The position numbers were made by a program, and so were the translations under genes. Positions 45,071-54,359 of a stretch of DNA of 64,000 nt are shown here, one piece after another. Each line of letters begins with the position of its first letter. The stretch's first letter is position 1. The DNA comes from Belliella alkalica (lineage in GTDB: Bacteria > Bacteroidota > Bacteroidia > Cytophagales > Cyclobacteriaceae): assembly GCF_022549785.1 (NCBI RefSeq), contig NZ_JAKZGO010000005.1, forward strand, positions 50,440-114,439, in the 5' to 3' direction. The notes under the pieces are model-generated. The model searched no databases and was not told the DNA's origin. It saw nothing but the letters and a program-made list of their open reading frames with translations.

Positions 45071-45910
45071 TTAAGACCCCAGCTCTTCGATTTTTTGTCT
45101 GATTCCAGTATTGTTTTTCTCCTCATCCAAATCATAATAAACAATCGCCAGCGCAATCAGCATAATGATGGACAAAATATATGACGCTGCATTTCCCAAA
45201 GTAGCCAAAATCAAATAAATAAAATCATTTGGTGTTCCTAAAGCATTTACAGAAGATTGGGAAACTACAATAGCTGTTTTTATCATCAAATAAATAAAAG
45301 CTGGCATTGAAAAAGCAACTGAAATCAAACTAATGATAATCACAACAACAAGAATAGTCCCGAAAGTTACCCACCAGTAACCTTTGATCAATTCGAAACT
45401 TTGACTGATTGAAGACCCTACACTTGTATTTCTAAGAACCATCAAAGGAAATACAATTCCAAGTGGCACTAAAAAATAAATCCCGGGAATAACAAAGAAG
45501 ACAAAACCAAACACCAGCATAAAATATGAGACAATGACTAGAAGAATCAGTCCTCCAAATTTCCCTTTTGCGTTGTCAATCACATTTGCTTCATTTACTA
45601 GCCCTTTGTTTACCTCGTATTCATTGATAAAGCTATACACAGTAGCTGCGCTGATGGCATAAAAAATCCCTCCAGCCAGGACCATAGCAAGTAATGCAAG
45701 TCCTATTTCTACTGCCACGGTAGCTGGTTCTGGGTTCATCAGTACATATTGATAATAAGCAGAAGCCAGAATTACCACCAAAAAAGGAATTCCGCATGTT
45801 TTTACCAAAACTGAATAAAGCTGCTTGACATTGTTTCGAGAAAAAGCAAATGTATCCGACAATATTGTCCCCAATTCCCGTCTTTTTCGCAAGGGTAGAT
45901 AGTTTTCCAT
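45071..45910 (-). CDS. Multi-helix membrane protein of the MoxR cluster
   Basis: 279 residues with about six membrane helices; a long central part rich in Val/Ile. No domain is recognised with certainty. Its ATG overlaps the stop of the SpoIIM-like gene by one base (coupled translation), and such a protein is regularly found between SpoIIM and DUF4129 in Bacteroidota clusters (from memory). Confidence 0.72.
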   Translation of the reverse strand: MENYLPLRKRRELGTILSDTFAFSRNNVKQLYSVLVKTCGIPFLVVILASAYYQYVLMNPEPATVAVEIGLALLAMVLAGGIFYAISAATVYSFINEYEVNKGLVNEANVIDNAKGKFGGLILLVIVSYFMLVFGFVFFVIPGIYFLVPLGIVFPLMVLRNTSVGSSISQSFELIKGYWWVTFGTILVVVIIISLISVAFSMPAFIYLMIKTAIVVSQSSVNALGTPNDFIYLILATLGNAASYILSIIMLIALAIVYYDLDEEKNNTGIRQKIEELGS

Positions 45911-46866
45911 TAATTTGATTTTTTATGAATTTGAATAGGATAAATAACGTAATAAAAAAGTATTACGCCTAAAGAAATAATTATAATTGAAATATTAAAC
46001 ATGTCGGGTAAATCTGTGATTCGTGTGATAAAACCTTCCAGAAAGCCTGCAATTATAAAAAAAGGGATTGTGCTAATCAAAATCTTTAGACCTGCTTTAA
46101 CTCCCCGCTTCAACGAAGTCAATCTTGAGTAAGTACCAGGAAAGAGGAGACTGTTTCCAAGTACAATTCCAGCACATCCCGCCACAATGATCACGGAAAT
46201 CTCAATCGTGCCATGAACCCAAATGGTCCTTGCTGATTCCCAAAGCAATCCTTGGTCGTAAAAGAAATATTGAAATGACCCCAGCATGATCGCATTTTGC
46301 ATCAATATGTAGAATGTCCCCACACCTAATAAAATCCCATAGGAGAATGCTGTGAGCGCCACCCTGATATTATTGATTGTAATTCCCAAAAACATGTCCA
46401 TTTGCTGCATTTGTTTATACACAGCCATTGGATCTCCTTTTTCAATGTTGGCAAGCGTCATATTGACATAGGCGTCACCCATAATAGCCCTAACGAAAGC
46501 AGCATCTGTAGCCGCAGAATAAGCACCTATAATTGAAAATACCAAAAAGATCAAAAATGCAATCCCAAGTTGTGGTAAATACTGGTAAAACATGGCAGGA
46601 AATTCCTGTGTATAAAATTTTATGAATCTTCCTTTGGATTCTTTTTTTGTTTTGTAGATTTTTTGGTGAGATTTAGACGCCAATTGGTTTAGATAGATAT
46701 GCGTTTGGCTATTTGGGTAAAAAGTCTGGGCATAACTCAAATGATCTGTAATCTCTACGTATAGATCTCCAAGCTCCAGCGGTGAGATAGGTGTATTGGA
46801 TAATAGAGCATTTTCAAATTTTACCCATTTATCTTTATTTCGCTTAATAAAAGAAGCTTCTCGCAT
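45910..46866 (-). CDS. SpoIIM-family (stage II sporulation protein M-like) membrane protein
   Basis: 318 residues. A soluble N-terminal helical region (~1-95) is followed by about five membrane helices with NNIRVALTAFSYGILLGVGT and WVHGTIEISVIIVAGCAGI, the SpoIIM family core. In non-sporulating bacteria the family occurs with RDD, DUF4129 and MoxR genes; no sporulation role is implied. First gene of the leftward operon and divergent from RDD, 34 bases away. Confidence 0.88.
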   Translation of the reverse strand: MREASFIKRNKDKWVKFENALLSNTPISPLELGDLYVEITDHLSYAQTFYPNSQTHIYLNQLASKSHQKIYKTKKESKGRFIKFYTQEFPAMFYQYLPQLGIAFLIFLVFSIIGAYSAATDAAFVRAIMGDAYVNMTLANIEKGDPMAVYKQMQQMDMFLGITINNIRVALTAFSYGILLGVGTFYILMQNAIMLGSFQYFFYDQGLLWESARTIWVHGTIEISVIIVAGCAGIVLGNSLLFPGTYSRLTSLKRGVKAGLKILISTIPFFIIAGFLEGFITRITDLPDMFNISIIIISLGVILFYYVIYPIQIHKKSN

Positions 46867-46900
46867 TCTATGTCATCAGTTTTACCAAAGAAAATAATAA

Positions 46901-47617
46901 ATGAAGGAATTTCAAATAAAGACTGCCCAAAACATTAATATTCATCAAAACGCTGCAAATGTAGGTACCCGTATTTTAGCATATCTTCTAGATGGATGCT
47001 TTATAGTATTGTTTGTAATCTTGATGCTTTTTTTAGGATCAAAAGTAAAGGGTGAAGGCTCCTTTAATTATTTGTTTTTTGCAGTTTTGGGACTGCCCAT
47101 TTTGCTTTACCATTTGCTTTTCGAATCATTGATGGATGGGCAATCACCCGGTAAAATGATTTTGCAAATCAGAGTTGTCAAACTTGATGGCTCGAAAGCA
47201 GGGCTGGGAGATTTCCTAATCAGATGGCTGTTGAGGATTTTGGACATCTCGGCCACTTCTGGGGGATTGGCTATTTTGAGTATCTTGATTAGTGGAAAAG
47301 GACAAAGAATTGGTGATCTGGCTGCTGGCACTACAGTAATTTCAGAAAAATTTGTCACCAATCTTCAAAACACACTTTTGGTAGAAATTCCTGAAGATTA
47401 CATCCCAAAGTATCCTCAAGTATTGTCCCTTACCGATAAGCAAGTCCAAGACATCAAGCAAATCAAAAATGAAGCTTTGAAAAGTGGTGATTTTGGTTTG
47501 ATTCAGAAATTGGCCAACAAAACTGCCCAGCTGCTTCAGATCACTTATGAAGAAAAATCAATGGCATTTTTGGATCAGGTGATCAAGGATTACAATTATT
47601 ATAGTCAACGGGGATGA
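46901..47617 (+). CDS. RDD family membrane protein
   Basis: 238 residues. RDD domain at ~20-150 with NVGTRILAYLLDGC, DGQSPGKMILQIRVV and GQRIGDLAAGTTVIS; three to four helices. The C-terminal ~75 residues are soluble and helical. The domain is named for conserved Arg and Asp residues and may take part in transport or sodium tolerance. Divergently linked to SpoIIM and part of the same conserved neighbourhood. Confidence 0.86.
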   Translation: MKEFQIKTAQNINIHQNAANVGTRILAYLLDGCFIVLFVILMLFLGSKVKGEGSFNYLFFAVLGLPILLYHLLFESLMDGQSPGKMILQIRVVKLDGSKAGLGDFLIRWLLRILDISATSGGLAILSILISGKGQRIGDLAAGTTVISEKFVTNLQNTLLVEIPEDYIPKYPQVLSLTDKQVQDIKQIKNEALKSGDFGLIQKLANKTAQLLQITYEEKSMAFLDQVIKDYNYYSQRG

Positions 47618-47744
47618 GGATGAAAGTTTACCACTTCAAATCAACAAACATTACAAGCATAAGCTAAACGACTCAAAGCTAAAGTATTGCTTAAATCCTT
47701 TAGCTCAAAAAACCCAACCCTTTTCTTAATCCATACTAACAAAA

Positions 47745-47791
47745 AATCCCAACCCAATCATCCTTTAGTACAGCATGATTAGGTTGGGATT
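47745..47791 (-). terminator. Intrinsic terminator of the M14 peptidase gene
   Basis: AATCCCAACC...ATCAT at the left pairs with ATGAT...GGTTGGGATT at the right; on the minus strand the stem is followed by a run of T. It lies about 20 bases after the stop of the peptidase gene. Confidence 0.85.
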
Positions 47792-47812
47792 GATTACTTT
47801 TGATTTACAGAA

Positions 47813-50545
47813 TTACTTCTTGTATAGGTTATTGAACAGCATCTTGAAAGTTCCGTGTGATTGTGCTCTGTAGGTGATTTCTGGTGTGTAAACTACCAAT
47901 TCACCTTTTCCAACCGGAGCAACAAAGCCGGTAATTCCATCTTCCAAGTATGATTCGCCCCAAGCCCATCCACTTTTCAATGGTGTCGCGGTATCAAACC
48001 AACTCAATGCTTGGATGCCTTGCAGTTTTGCCTCTTGCTTCAATTTAAAAACAGGGTTGTTATTAAACAAAACATAAGCATTCTCTTCCAATCCCCAATT
48101 GAGAGGCTGCTTGGTATCCACTCTTGTTTGCAATACACTTCCTGGTACATAATATTTTTCTCCAGGCAATGACTTCTCTGAACCATCTCTCTGAATCTCA
48201 ACCAATGCATTTCTCACTGGCAATTCCAAATGGTAAGCAAGTATCGAACTAGAACCGATGGCAACAACCTTCCCGCCGTTTTCCATAAACTTCTTCAATT
48301 GCGGAATAGACTTGTCTGCTGAGATAGATCCAAGCATGTGGTGATATTCAGCAGGCGTATCCTCTTCTCTAGGCCCTCTGTATCCACCTGAGCTTTGAAG
48401 TCCAGGAATTCCTCCACTGATAAACAAGATCGCATCATATTTGGAATTGAGGTTCCCCTGATCGATTTCTTTTGCAAAGATCAATTGAAACTCAAAATTG
48501 TATTGTTCTAAAATCCACCTCACCCAACCACTTGGCATAGATCCTCCATAAGTGTCAAACAAAGCGATTCTAGCGGGTTTGATAGCCAATAGATCGGTTG
48601 GTTGTGATTTGGTAGATTTGATTTCCAAACCAAATTGCTTTCCATAATCTGCCAAGACTTTGTATCCATTTGAAGGAATGTAAAACGACCCTGAAGGCAT
48701 CCCTTCTACGGCTGAAGTTGTTCTTGAAACTTTGATACCTTTTTTCAACAATTCATTTGCAACTGCAAAAGCATCATTGTGAACACTACTAATCAAGAAG
48801 CCATTTCTCGACTCAGAAAGAGGCAAAGCTTCTGGTGATTCCAATTCTCCATAAGCCAATGTCTCAAATGGACCATCAAACCCATCCAAGATTCTGTCAA
48901 ATTCAACATCCATTTGATAAGCCAATGTCCAACCTGCAGCATCATATGGGCGAATCGGAGGTCCTCCAGGATACTGAAAATCATTTGGATAATCCTGAGG
49001 CTCAAACATGTCAATCACATGGGGTCTGAATGCCTGATCTGTCTTGACTACATAAGATCCCTTAGGGTAATTTTTCCCATTTACTGAAAACTGGCTTGTT
49101 GCTTTTTCTATACGAATACCAGTTTTGATAAGGGCATTGATGAATTTCACAGCAGTCGGGAAATCTTTCTGATTAGAAGGAATGATGAATCCGCGAGGGT
49201 CTCTCTTTTCCTTGGCTTGGTAAATGCTATCATAAAACACTGATGGTATCCCCCATCTTGATCCACCTTGGCTATTCTTTTGTGATTCAGCATAAGCAGT
49301 TTTGATAGCTTCTACTTTCTTTGGGAAAGGAGTCCAATAATCCTCGCTTCCTCTCTGAATGGAGCCTTTACCCATACTGTAAATATTGTACAAAAGATGG
49401 TCCTTGTTTCTAGCTGCATAATCCAATACCGCATAGTTCAGAGAAACAGAATAGTCAATTGATTGCTGGAACTTCCAAGTCTCCTGAGGGGTGACAGGGA
49501 ATGGTGTGTTTGCATTAGGAATCAACCTGTCTGGCACCAAAGGGATTGATTCTGGATTTGGCCCACCTACGATTTCTGTCAGGATTCCGATGATATTATG
49601 GTAGTGCGTTGTAGTTCTCAGACCGCCATTGTACCAAGTGGAAAAAGTAGAACCATTCATTCTTGTAAATCCTGGTTTGTTTTCGGCATTCAGTCTGTTG
49701 TACATTGCTGCACCTACTGCGTCTATTCCTGTTACCATCATTGGGTCAAACACATAATTGAATGGATCTCTGTATGGAGGACCTGCCAAAACAGAACCTG
49801 CCGGCCCTCTCTGATGGTGATTGTACATGACTTGTGGAATCCATTCTACAAATAGTTGGTGTCCCATATTCACAGACTCTTTCATATTTTGGATATAGAA
49901 ATCCCTGTTGTTGTCATGACCAATGTACTTTTGGTACAAAACGGGAAGGCCAGAAAGACTCCTTTTCTCAGGCACTTCATTTCTCATGTACCAATCCCCA
50001 ATTTTTTGGTGTCCATCAGGATTCGCATGTACAAATAGGATCACTACATTGTCAAGAATCCTTTGGTTTTCTTTATCATCTCTGGTCAACACATTATATA
50101 TGGTCTCTGTAAGTTGGTGAGTACCGACAGTCTCTGTCGAGTGCAAACCACCATCTATCCAAACTACAGCTTTCCCTTCTTCAGCCAAGTCACGTGCCTC
50201 AGCTTCGGTGAGGTTTTCTGCTCGAGCCATTTTGACTGAAATATCTTTGAAGCGGTCCAGGTTTTTGTGGTTTTCTGGAGAAGTCACGATCATCATCCAC
50301 TGATCTCTTCCTTCTTCTGTCTTTCCAATAGAAACCAATTTCGCTCTGTCGGAAATTTCAGCTACTTTCTTGAAATAAGCCTCTGTTTGTGAATAAGTGG
50401 AAATATGGTAATCATCTCCCAATCCAAACCCAAAATGCTCCTTGGGGGTAGGGATAGTTTGGGCCATTGCAACTTGCAGGCCAATGACCATTAAAACCAG
50501 CAGGAACAATCCTAACTGACTTACTTTTTGTATTTGTTTTATCAT
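47813..50545 (-). CDS. Secreted M14-family zinc carboxypeptidase
   Basis: 910 residues. Signal peptide ends near VAMAQ (residue 29). The M14 domain carries His135-Ser-Thr-Glu138 (GGLHSTETV), NPDG near 175 and a later MYNHHQRGP that can give the third zinc ligand. The C-terminal half holds a GATase1-like/flavodoxin-like region (DAILFISGGIPG) and further beta structure, a composition seen in long M14 proteins of Bacteroidota. It probably trims peptides in the periplasm or outside. Single gene with its own terminator. Confidence 0.85.
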   Translation of the reverse strand: MIKQIQKVSQLGLFLLVLMVIGLQVAMAQTIPTPKEHFGFGLGDDYHISTYSQTEAYFKKVAEISDRAKLVSIGKTEEGRDQWMMIVTSPENHKNLDRFKDISVKMARAENLTEAEARDLAEEGKAVVWIDGGLHSTETVGTHQLTETIYNVLTRDDKENQRILDNVVILFVHANPDGHQKIGDWYMRNEVPEKRSLSGLPVLYQKYIGHDNNRDFYIQNMKESVNMGHQLFVEWIPQVMYNHHQRGPAGSVLAGPPYRDPFNYVFDPMMVTGIDAVGAAMYNRLNAENKPGFTRMNGSTFSTWYNGGLRTTTHYHNIIGILTEIVGGPNPESIPLVPDRLIPNANTPFPVTPQETWKFQQSIDYSVSLNYAVLDYAARNKDHLLYNIYSMGKGSIQRGSEDYWTPFPKKVEAIKTAYAESQKNSQGGSRWGIPSVFYDSIYQAKEKRDPRGFIIPSNQKDFPTAVKFINALIKTGIRIEKATSQFSVNGKNYPKGSYVVKTDQAFRPHVIDMFEPQDYPNDFQYPGGPPIRPYDAAGWTLAYQMDVEFDRILDGFDGPFETLAYGELESPEALPLSESRNGFLISSVHNDAFAVANELLKKGIKVSRTTSAVEGMPSGSFYIPSNGYKVLADYGKQFGLEIKSTKSQPTDLLAIKPARIALFDTYGGSMPSGWVRWILEQYNFEFQLIFAKEIDQGNLNSKYDAILFISGGIPGLQSSGGYRGPREEDTPAEYHHMLGSISADKSIPQLKKFMENGGKVVAIGSSSILAYHLELPVRNALVEIQRDGSEKSLPGEKYYVPGSVLQTRVDTKQPLNWGLEENAYVLFNNNPVFKLKQEAKLQGIQALSWFDTATPLKSGWAWGESYLEDGITGFVAPVGKGELVVYTPEITYRAQSHGTFKMLFNNLYKK

Positions 50546-50719
50546 AATTATGTTGGTTGAAGAATAGAATAGGTAGAATAAAGCAACCTATATAGACTCG
50601 GGAATTTGAAAGTGACCAAAAAGTAAGGATTTGTTTAGATCAAACAAAGACTAGTATTAGTAATGGTAGATTACTTGGATAAATAGAAAATTATGGACTT
50701 CGACCGCCCTACGGAAAAA

Positions 50720-50758
50720 CAAAAAAGCCTCAAATGAATAATTTCATTTGAGGCTTTT
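50720..50758. terminator. Bidirectional-type terminator after the gene at 50776
   Basis: AAAAAAGCCTCAAATGAA pairs with TTCATTTGAGGCTTTT around TAAT, an almost perfect 16-base stem with A- and T-rich ends, just after the stop of the 50776 gene (minus strand). Confidence 0.92.
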
Positions 50759-50775
50759 GTAGAAAATGGAGAGGC

Positions 50776-51954
50776 TTAACCCCTTTGATCAAATTTTCTA
50801 AAGACAAGCTGAAGAAATTCCTCTACTGCTTCTGAATTTTTATCCCAATCAAGTTCCCCAACATATCTTTCATTGATCAATGTAATAGCAGACATAAAAC
50901 TATCGCATTGATCAATAGATTTCAAAGCATGCTTCATCAAGTCTGGGTTTCCATCAAAAAGCTCCTTGGTAAACATAAACCTCTGATTGATCCCAACATT
51001 TTCAGAAAGTTCACCAACACTACCTTTCATCACACTGTACTGCTCAGATTCGAACTTTTCCCAAGCTTGAAGTGGATCTATCAACTTAGCAGCTGATGCT
51101 ACTTTATATTGCGAAGGTATATTTGGTATAGACTCTTCCTCGAAGCGTTCTTCGTCTTTTTCTGGAGACTGGATAGTTTCTTGAATTTCTTCCACCAAGG
51201 AATTATCCACGTTTTCTGGCTCTACTACCTCCTGCTTCACAACTGCTTCAGCCATCAAATCTTCCTCAACGAGAGCCTCTTCCTTGGTCTGTGCACTTTC
51301 TTCTATGATAGGTCCTTCAGCCTTTTCCGCTACCTTTTCGAACAAGATATCCAAATCCAAATGGAAAATATTTTTTAATTCGGCAAGATAATCTTCAGGT
51401 CTAGTCAACTGATCTTTTTGCTGCTCGAAATTTAATCTCAAAGCTTGTTTATACGCATCAGCTGATTGACTTATTCCAGCCCTATCTATCAGGTTGGCAA
51501 TTAGAGAATGATTCCACTTGTAGTATTTCTCATTTCCTTTGAGAAAATCATTCACACTCGATCCTGAGGATTTGTCTATTTCACCGCGAAAAAAAGAAAG
51601 AGGATCCAAAGCCAAAATCACCGAAAAAGCAACTGCTTCACCCAGAAGAGGCTCAAAATTCCCCCTATCGATTTTGATAGACCTAGAGAGCACATTCATG
51701 AATTCATTCAATGCCTGGTGAACTGAATTGTCTCTATAATCGAAAAAGGGATTGCTTTTCAATTTTTCTAACTCTACATGCCAAGCTTCAAAAAGGGATT
51801 TGATGACGAAGAAATTAACTTGCTTGCTGTCGGTCAACTTAAGGATTTCTGTCCCAGTCATATATTGTTTGGAAGAAAAATATTGGTCACAAACTTTTTT
51901 GGCGAATCCTAAAGCGTAGTTTTCTAAATATTTGCTGTTAATTTTGATACTCAT
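50776..51954 (-). CDS. Uncharacterised protein with acidic linker and conserved C-terminal domain
   Basis: 392 residues. N-terminal helical domain (~1-195), a Glu-rich linker (~205-280) and a compact C-terminal helical domain (~310-392) with NQRFMFTKELFDGNPDLM and then NERYVGELDW. No signal peptide or membrane helix, so cytoplasmic. I do not recognise a named family; the C-terminal part looks like a Bacteroidota-conserved domain. It diverges from the ferredoxin gene with 34 bases between them. Confidence 0.72.
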   Translation of the reverse strand: MSIKINSKYLENYALGFAKKVCDQYFSSKQYMTGTEILKLTDSKQVNFFVIKSLFEAWHVELEKLKSNPFFDYRDNSVHQALNEFMNVLSRSIKIDRGNFEPLLGEAVAFSVILALDPLSFFRGEIDKSSGSSVNDFLKGNEKYYKWNHSLIANLIDRAGISQSADAYKQALRLNFEQQKDQLTRPEDYLAELKNIFHLDLDILFEKVAEKAEGPIIEESAQTKEEALVEEDLMAEAVVKQEVVEPENVDNSLVEEIQETIQSPEKDEERFEEESIPNIPSQYKVASAAKLIDPLQAWEKFESEQYSVMKGSVGELSENVGINQRFMFTKELFDGNPDLMKHALKSIDQCDSFMSAITLINERYVGELDWDKNSEAVEEFLQLVFRKFDQRG

Positions 51955-51988
51955 ATTTGGTATTTTACATTAAAGTGAAGCAGAAATC

Positions 51989-52315
51989 ATGCTGAAAATA
52001 ATCATCGAGAATCTTAATCACAAAGAAATAATCTCGTCTGAAAGTAATCGTAAAGTTATAGAATTAATTCATGAAAACTACATCGATTGGATGCATGCTT
52101 GCGGTAAAAAAGGAAGATGTACCACTTGTAAAATGATCATTGAGGAAGGTATTGAAAATTTGAGCCCATTGACAGATCGGGAAGAAATTTTCCGAGAAAA
52201 TGAAAGATTAAAACTCAACGAAAGATTAACTTGCCAAGCAGAACTGAAATCTGGCACCCTTCGAATCCGAGTAGCCGAGCAAAATAAATTTCCTCACATG
52301 GACTATAGCGGGTGA
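51989..52315 (+). CDS. 2Fe-2S ferredoxin
   Basis: 108 residues with a plant/adrenodoxin-type ferredoxin fold. Cys38-x5-Cys44-x2-Cys47 (ACGKKGRCTTC) and Cys82 (LTC) bind the cluster. The C-terminal extension is short. It is a soluble electron carrier of unknown partner. The C-x5-C-x2-C spacing and the length fit the small [2Fe-2S] ferredoxins of Bacteroidota. Confidence 0.88.
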   Translation: MLKIIIENLNHKEIISSESNRKVIELIHENYIDWMHACGKKGRCTTCKMIIEEGIENLSPLTDREEIFRENERLKLNERLTCQAELKSGTLRIRVAEQNKFPHMDYSG

Positions 52316-52751
52316 AGCTTTGTGAGTTAGGTGGGGAGATTAAAGGATTGGAAGAACTTGTCCGCCGTGGCGGATTGGAAGATTAAAAGATTGGAAGATT
52401 GGTTGGAAGGTTCGAAGGTTGCAATGTTGGAAGGTTAGGTAGGTCTTGCAATATAGGTGTTCTTTAGACTTGGTACTTGGTTCTAAAAGATTGGAAGAAC
52501 TTGTCCGCCGTGGCGGATTGGAAGATTAAAAGATTGGTTGGAAGGTTCGAAAGTTGTAATGTTGGAAGGTTAGGTATCCCCTCAAGTCGGTCTTTGTACA
52601 TTGGACTTTGGACTTGGTACATTAAATTGGAAGGCAAAGTTAACCTGTAAAAAGTGAGTAGTCTTTTGTCTCAAATCTAATGTGTCATATCTCTAGTATC
52701 ACCTCTCAAGTATCACCTCTCAAGTCTATAAAAAAAATTTAAAATACAAAC
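52316..52751. repeat. Two direct copies of a ~90-100-bp GATTGGAAG-type repeat
   Basis: Copy 1 (about 52342-52442) and copy 2 (about 52486-52576) share GATTGGAAGAACTTGTCCGC, the palindrome TCCGCC-GT-GGCGGA and GTTGGAAGGTTAGGTA; copy 1 has extra GATTGGAA units. A short duplicated TATCACCTCTCAAGT block lies near 52697-52725. No gene; the whole 436-base gap between ferredoxin and tdk is repetitive or non-coding. Confidence 0.8.
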
Positions 52752-53339
52752 ATGTTTATAGAGCCATTTATCGGTGCCAAAAATAAAAAGGATAAAAAAG
52801 GTCACATCGAAGTGATCTGTGGATCGATGTTTTCCGGAAAAACTGAGGAATTGATTCGTCGTCTCAACAGGGCCTTGATAGCCAAACAAAAGGTTGAGAT
52901 CTTCAAGCCATCTATAGATACGAGATACCATGACTTAGATGTGGTTTCGCACAATGAAAATGCAATTCGTTCTACTCCTGTAAATTTTGCGGATGATATT
53001 ATACTTTTGGCAGGAGATTGTGATGTGGTGGGAATAGATGAGGTGCAGTTTTTTGACAATCAAATCATTAATGTCGCAAACACATTGGCAAACTCGGGTA
53101 AGCGCGTAATCCTTGCTGGACTCGACATGGATTTTGAAGGAAAAGCTTTTGAACCAATGCCGCAACTTCTTGCTATTGCAGAATATGTAACAAAAGTCCA
53201 TGCAATCTGTATGAAGTGTGGGGATTTGGCATCCTATTCATTCAGACTTTCGGACACCAAAGAAAAAGTCGTACTTGGCGAAAAAGAAAGCTATGAAGCA
53301 AGATGTAGAAAGTGCTACTATGAAGATAAAAAAGTATGA
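52752..53339 (+). CDS. tdk: Thymidine kinase (type II)
   Basis: 195 residues. P-loop [10 protein letters not shown] at ~24-33, the Walker B-like GIDEVQFFD with the catalytic Glu near the middle, and two Cys pairs (ICMKC and RCRKC) for the structural zinc. It phosphorylates thymidine for salvage. Single gene between a repeat block and recO. Confidence 0.95.
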   Translation: MFIEPFIGAKNKKDKKGHIEVICGSMFSGKTEELIRRLNRALIAKQKVEIFKPSIDTRYHDLDVVSHNENAIRSTPVNFADDIILLAGDCDVVGIDEVQFFDNQIINVANTLANSGKRVILAGLDMDFEGKAFEPMPQLLAIAEYVTKVHAICMKCGDLASYSFRLSDTKEKVVLGEKESYEARCRKCYYEDKKV

Positions 53340-53475
53340 GTATCCGTAATGTTGCACATTGGCTAAGAAGGGGGTTTTGTGTTGCGGATACTCGTCAACT
53401 GACGACAGCCTTAAGTCAACAGAACTTGAAATGAACTTCAAACAATATTATAAATCGCTACTGGTGTAAAAGATA

Positions 53476-54165
53476 ATGCAGAAAAAAACGAGTGGGATAG
53501 TCATTTCCTATATTCGATATAAGGAAACTTCGATCATTGTCAAGATCTTCACTCGGGAGCTTGGACTGAAATCCTATATCATCAATGGTGTAAGAAGTAG
53601 CACAGGAAAATCAAAAATCGCACTCTACCAACCACTGACACAACTGGACTTAGTAGTCTATGACAAAGAAGGTGCAGGTCTCAACCGCATTTCTGAAGCA
53701 AAAATCCTTCACCCCTATCAATTGATCCCTTTTGATTTTATCCGATCCGGTGTTGCAATGTTTGTAGCTGAAGCTTTGGCAAAATCGATATATGAAAATT
53801 ACCAAAACGACGCATTATACGACTTTCTGGAAGCAGCGATGATGCATTTGGATAGCAAAGACTGTAGATTATCACTCTTTCCAATTGTCTTTTTGTTGGA
53901 AATGTCATCCTATTTGGGTTTTTCGCCGAGTGATTCCGCATCTTTTTTTGATGAAATCATGCATGACATCAACTCACCTGCACAGCTTTTGGAAGAGAAA
54001 AAAGCGCTTGACATTCTATTTGAAAACTCATTTTATTGTAAAAAAAACATCCCCTCATCTGTTAGAAAAGGACTATTAGACCATTTTTTGATTTTTTATT
54101 CGCAACATTTGGAAGACAATGGCAGTTGGAAGTCTATAAAAGTATTGAGGCAATTGATCTCATAA
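53476..54165 (+). CDS. recO: DNA repair protein RecO
   Basis: 229 residues. The N-terminal OB-fold starts TSGIVISYIRYKETSIIVKI and includes YQPLTQLDLVVY; the helical C-terminal part lacks a zinc-finger Cys set, as in many Bacteroidota RecO. RecO loads RecA on SSB-coated gaps with RecR. Its start lies 137 bases after tdk. Confidence 0.9.
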   Translation: MQKKTSGIVISYIRYKETSIIVKIFTRELGLKSYIINGVRSSTGKSKIALYQPLTQLDLVVYDKEGAGLNRISEAKILHPYQLIPFDFIRSGVAMFVAEALAKSIYENYQNDALYDFLEAAMMHLDSKDCRLSLFPIVFLLEMSSYLGFSPSDSASFFDEIMHDINSPAQLLEEKKALDILFENSFYCKKNIPSSVRKGLLDHFLIFYSQHLEDNGSWKSIKVLRQLIS

Positions 54166-54359
54166 TTAAATAAGTCCATCAGGGAAAAGTTTGCGTATCT
54201 AGAATGTAAAGTGTAATATTGTGGCGTCACAGTATTTCAAAATCCTCTCCCCGTGGATTTTATACTATCCTGAATATATTTTTAATTCAGTTCAGTAATA
54301 CTCAATACAAGTTTATCAATAAACATCTTTAGTAAATTAATCAACATCATAAGCTTTTT

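Noticed and set aside
45910..46866. Evidence for sporulation
   Set aside because: SpoIIM-like proteins occur widely in non-spore-formers; no other sporulation gene is present.
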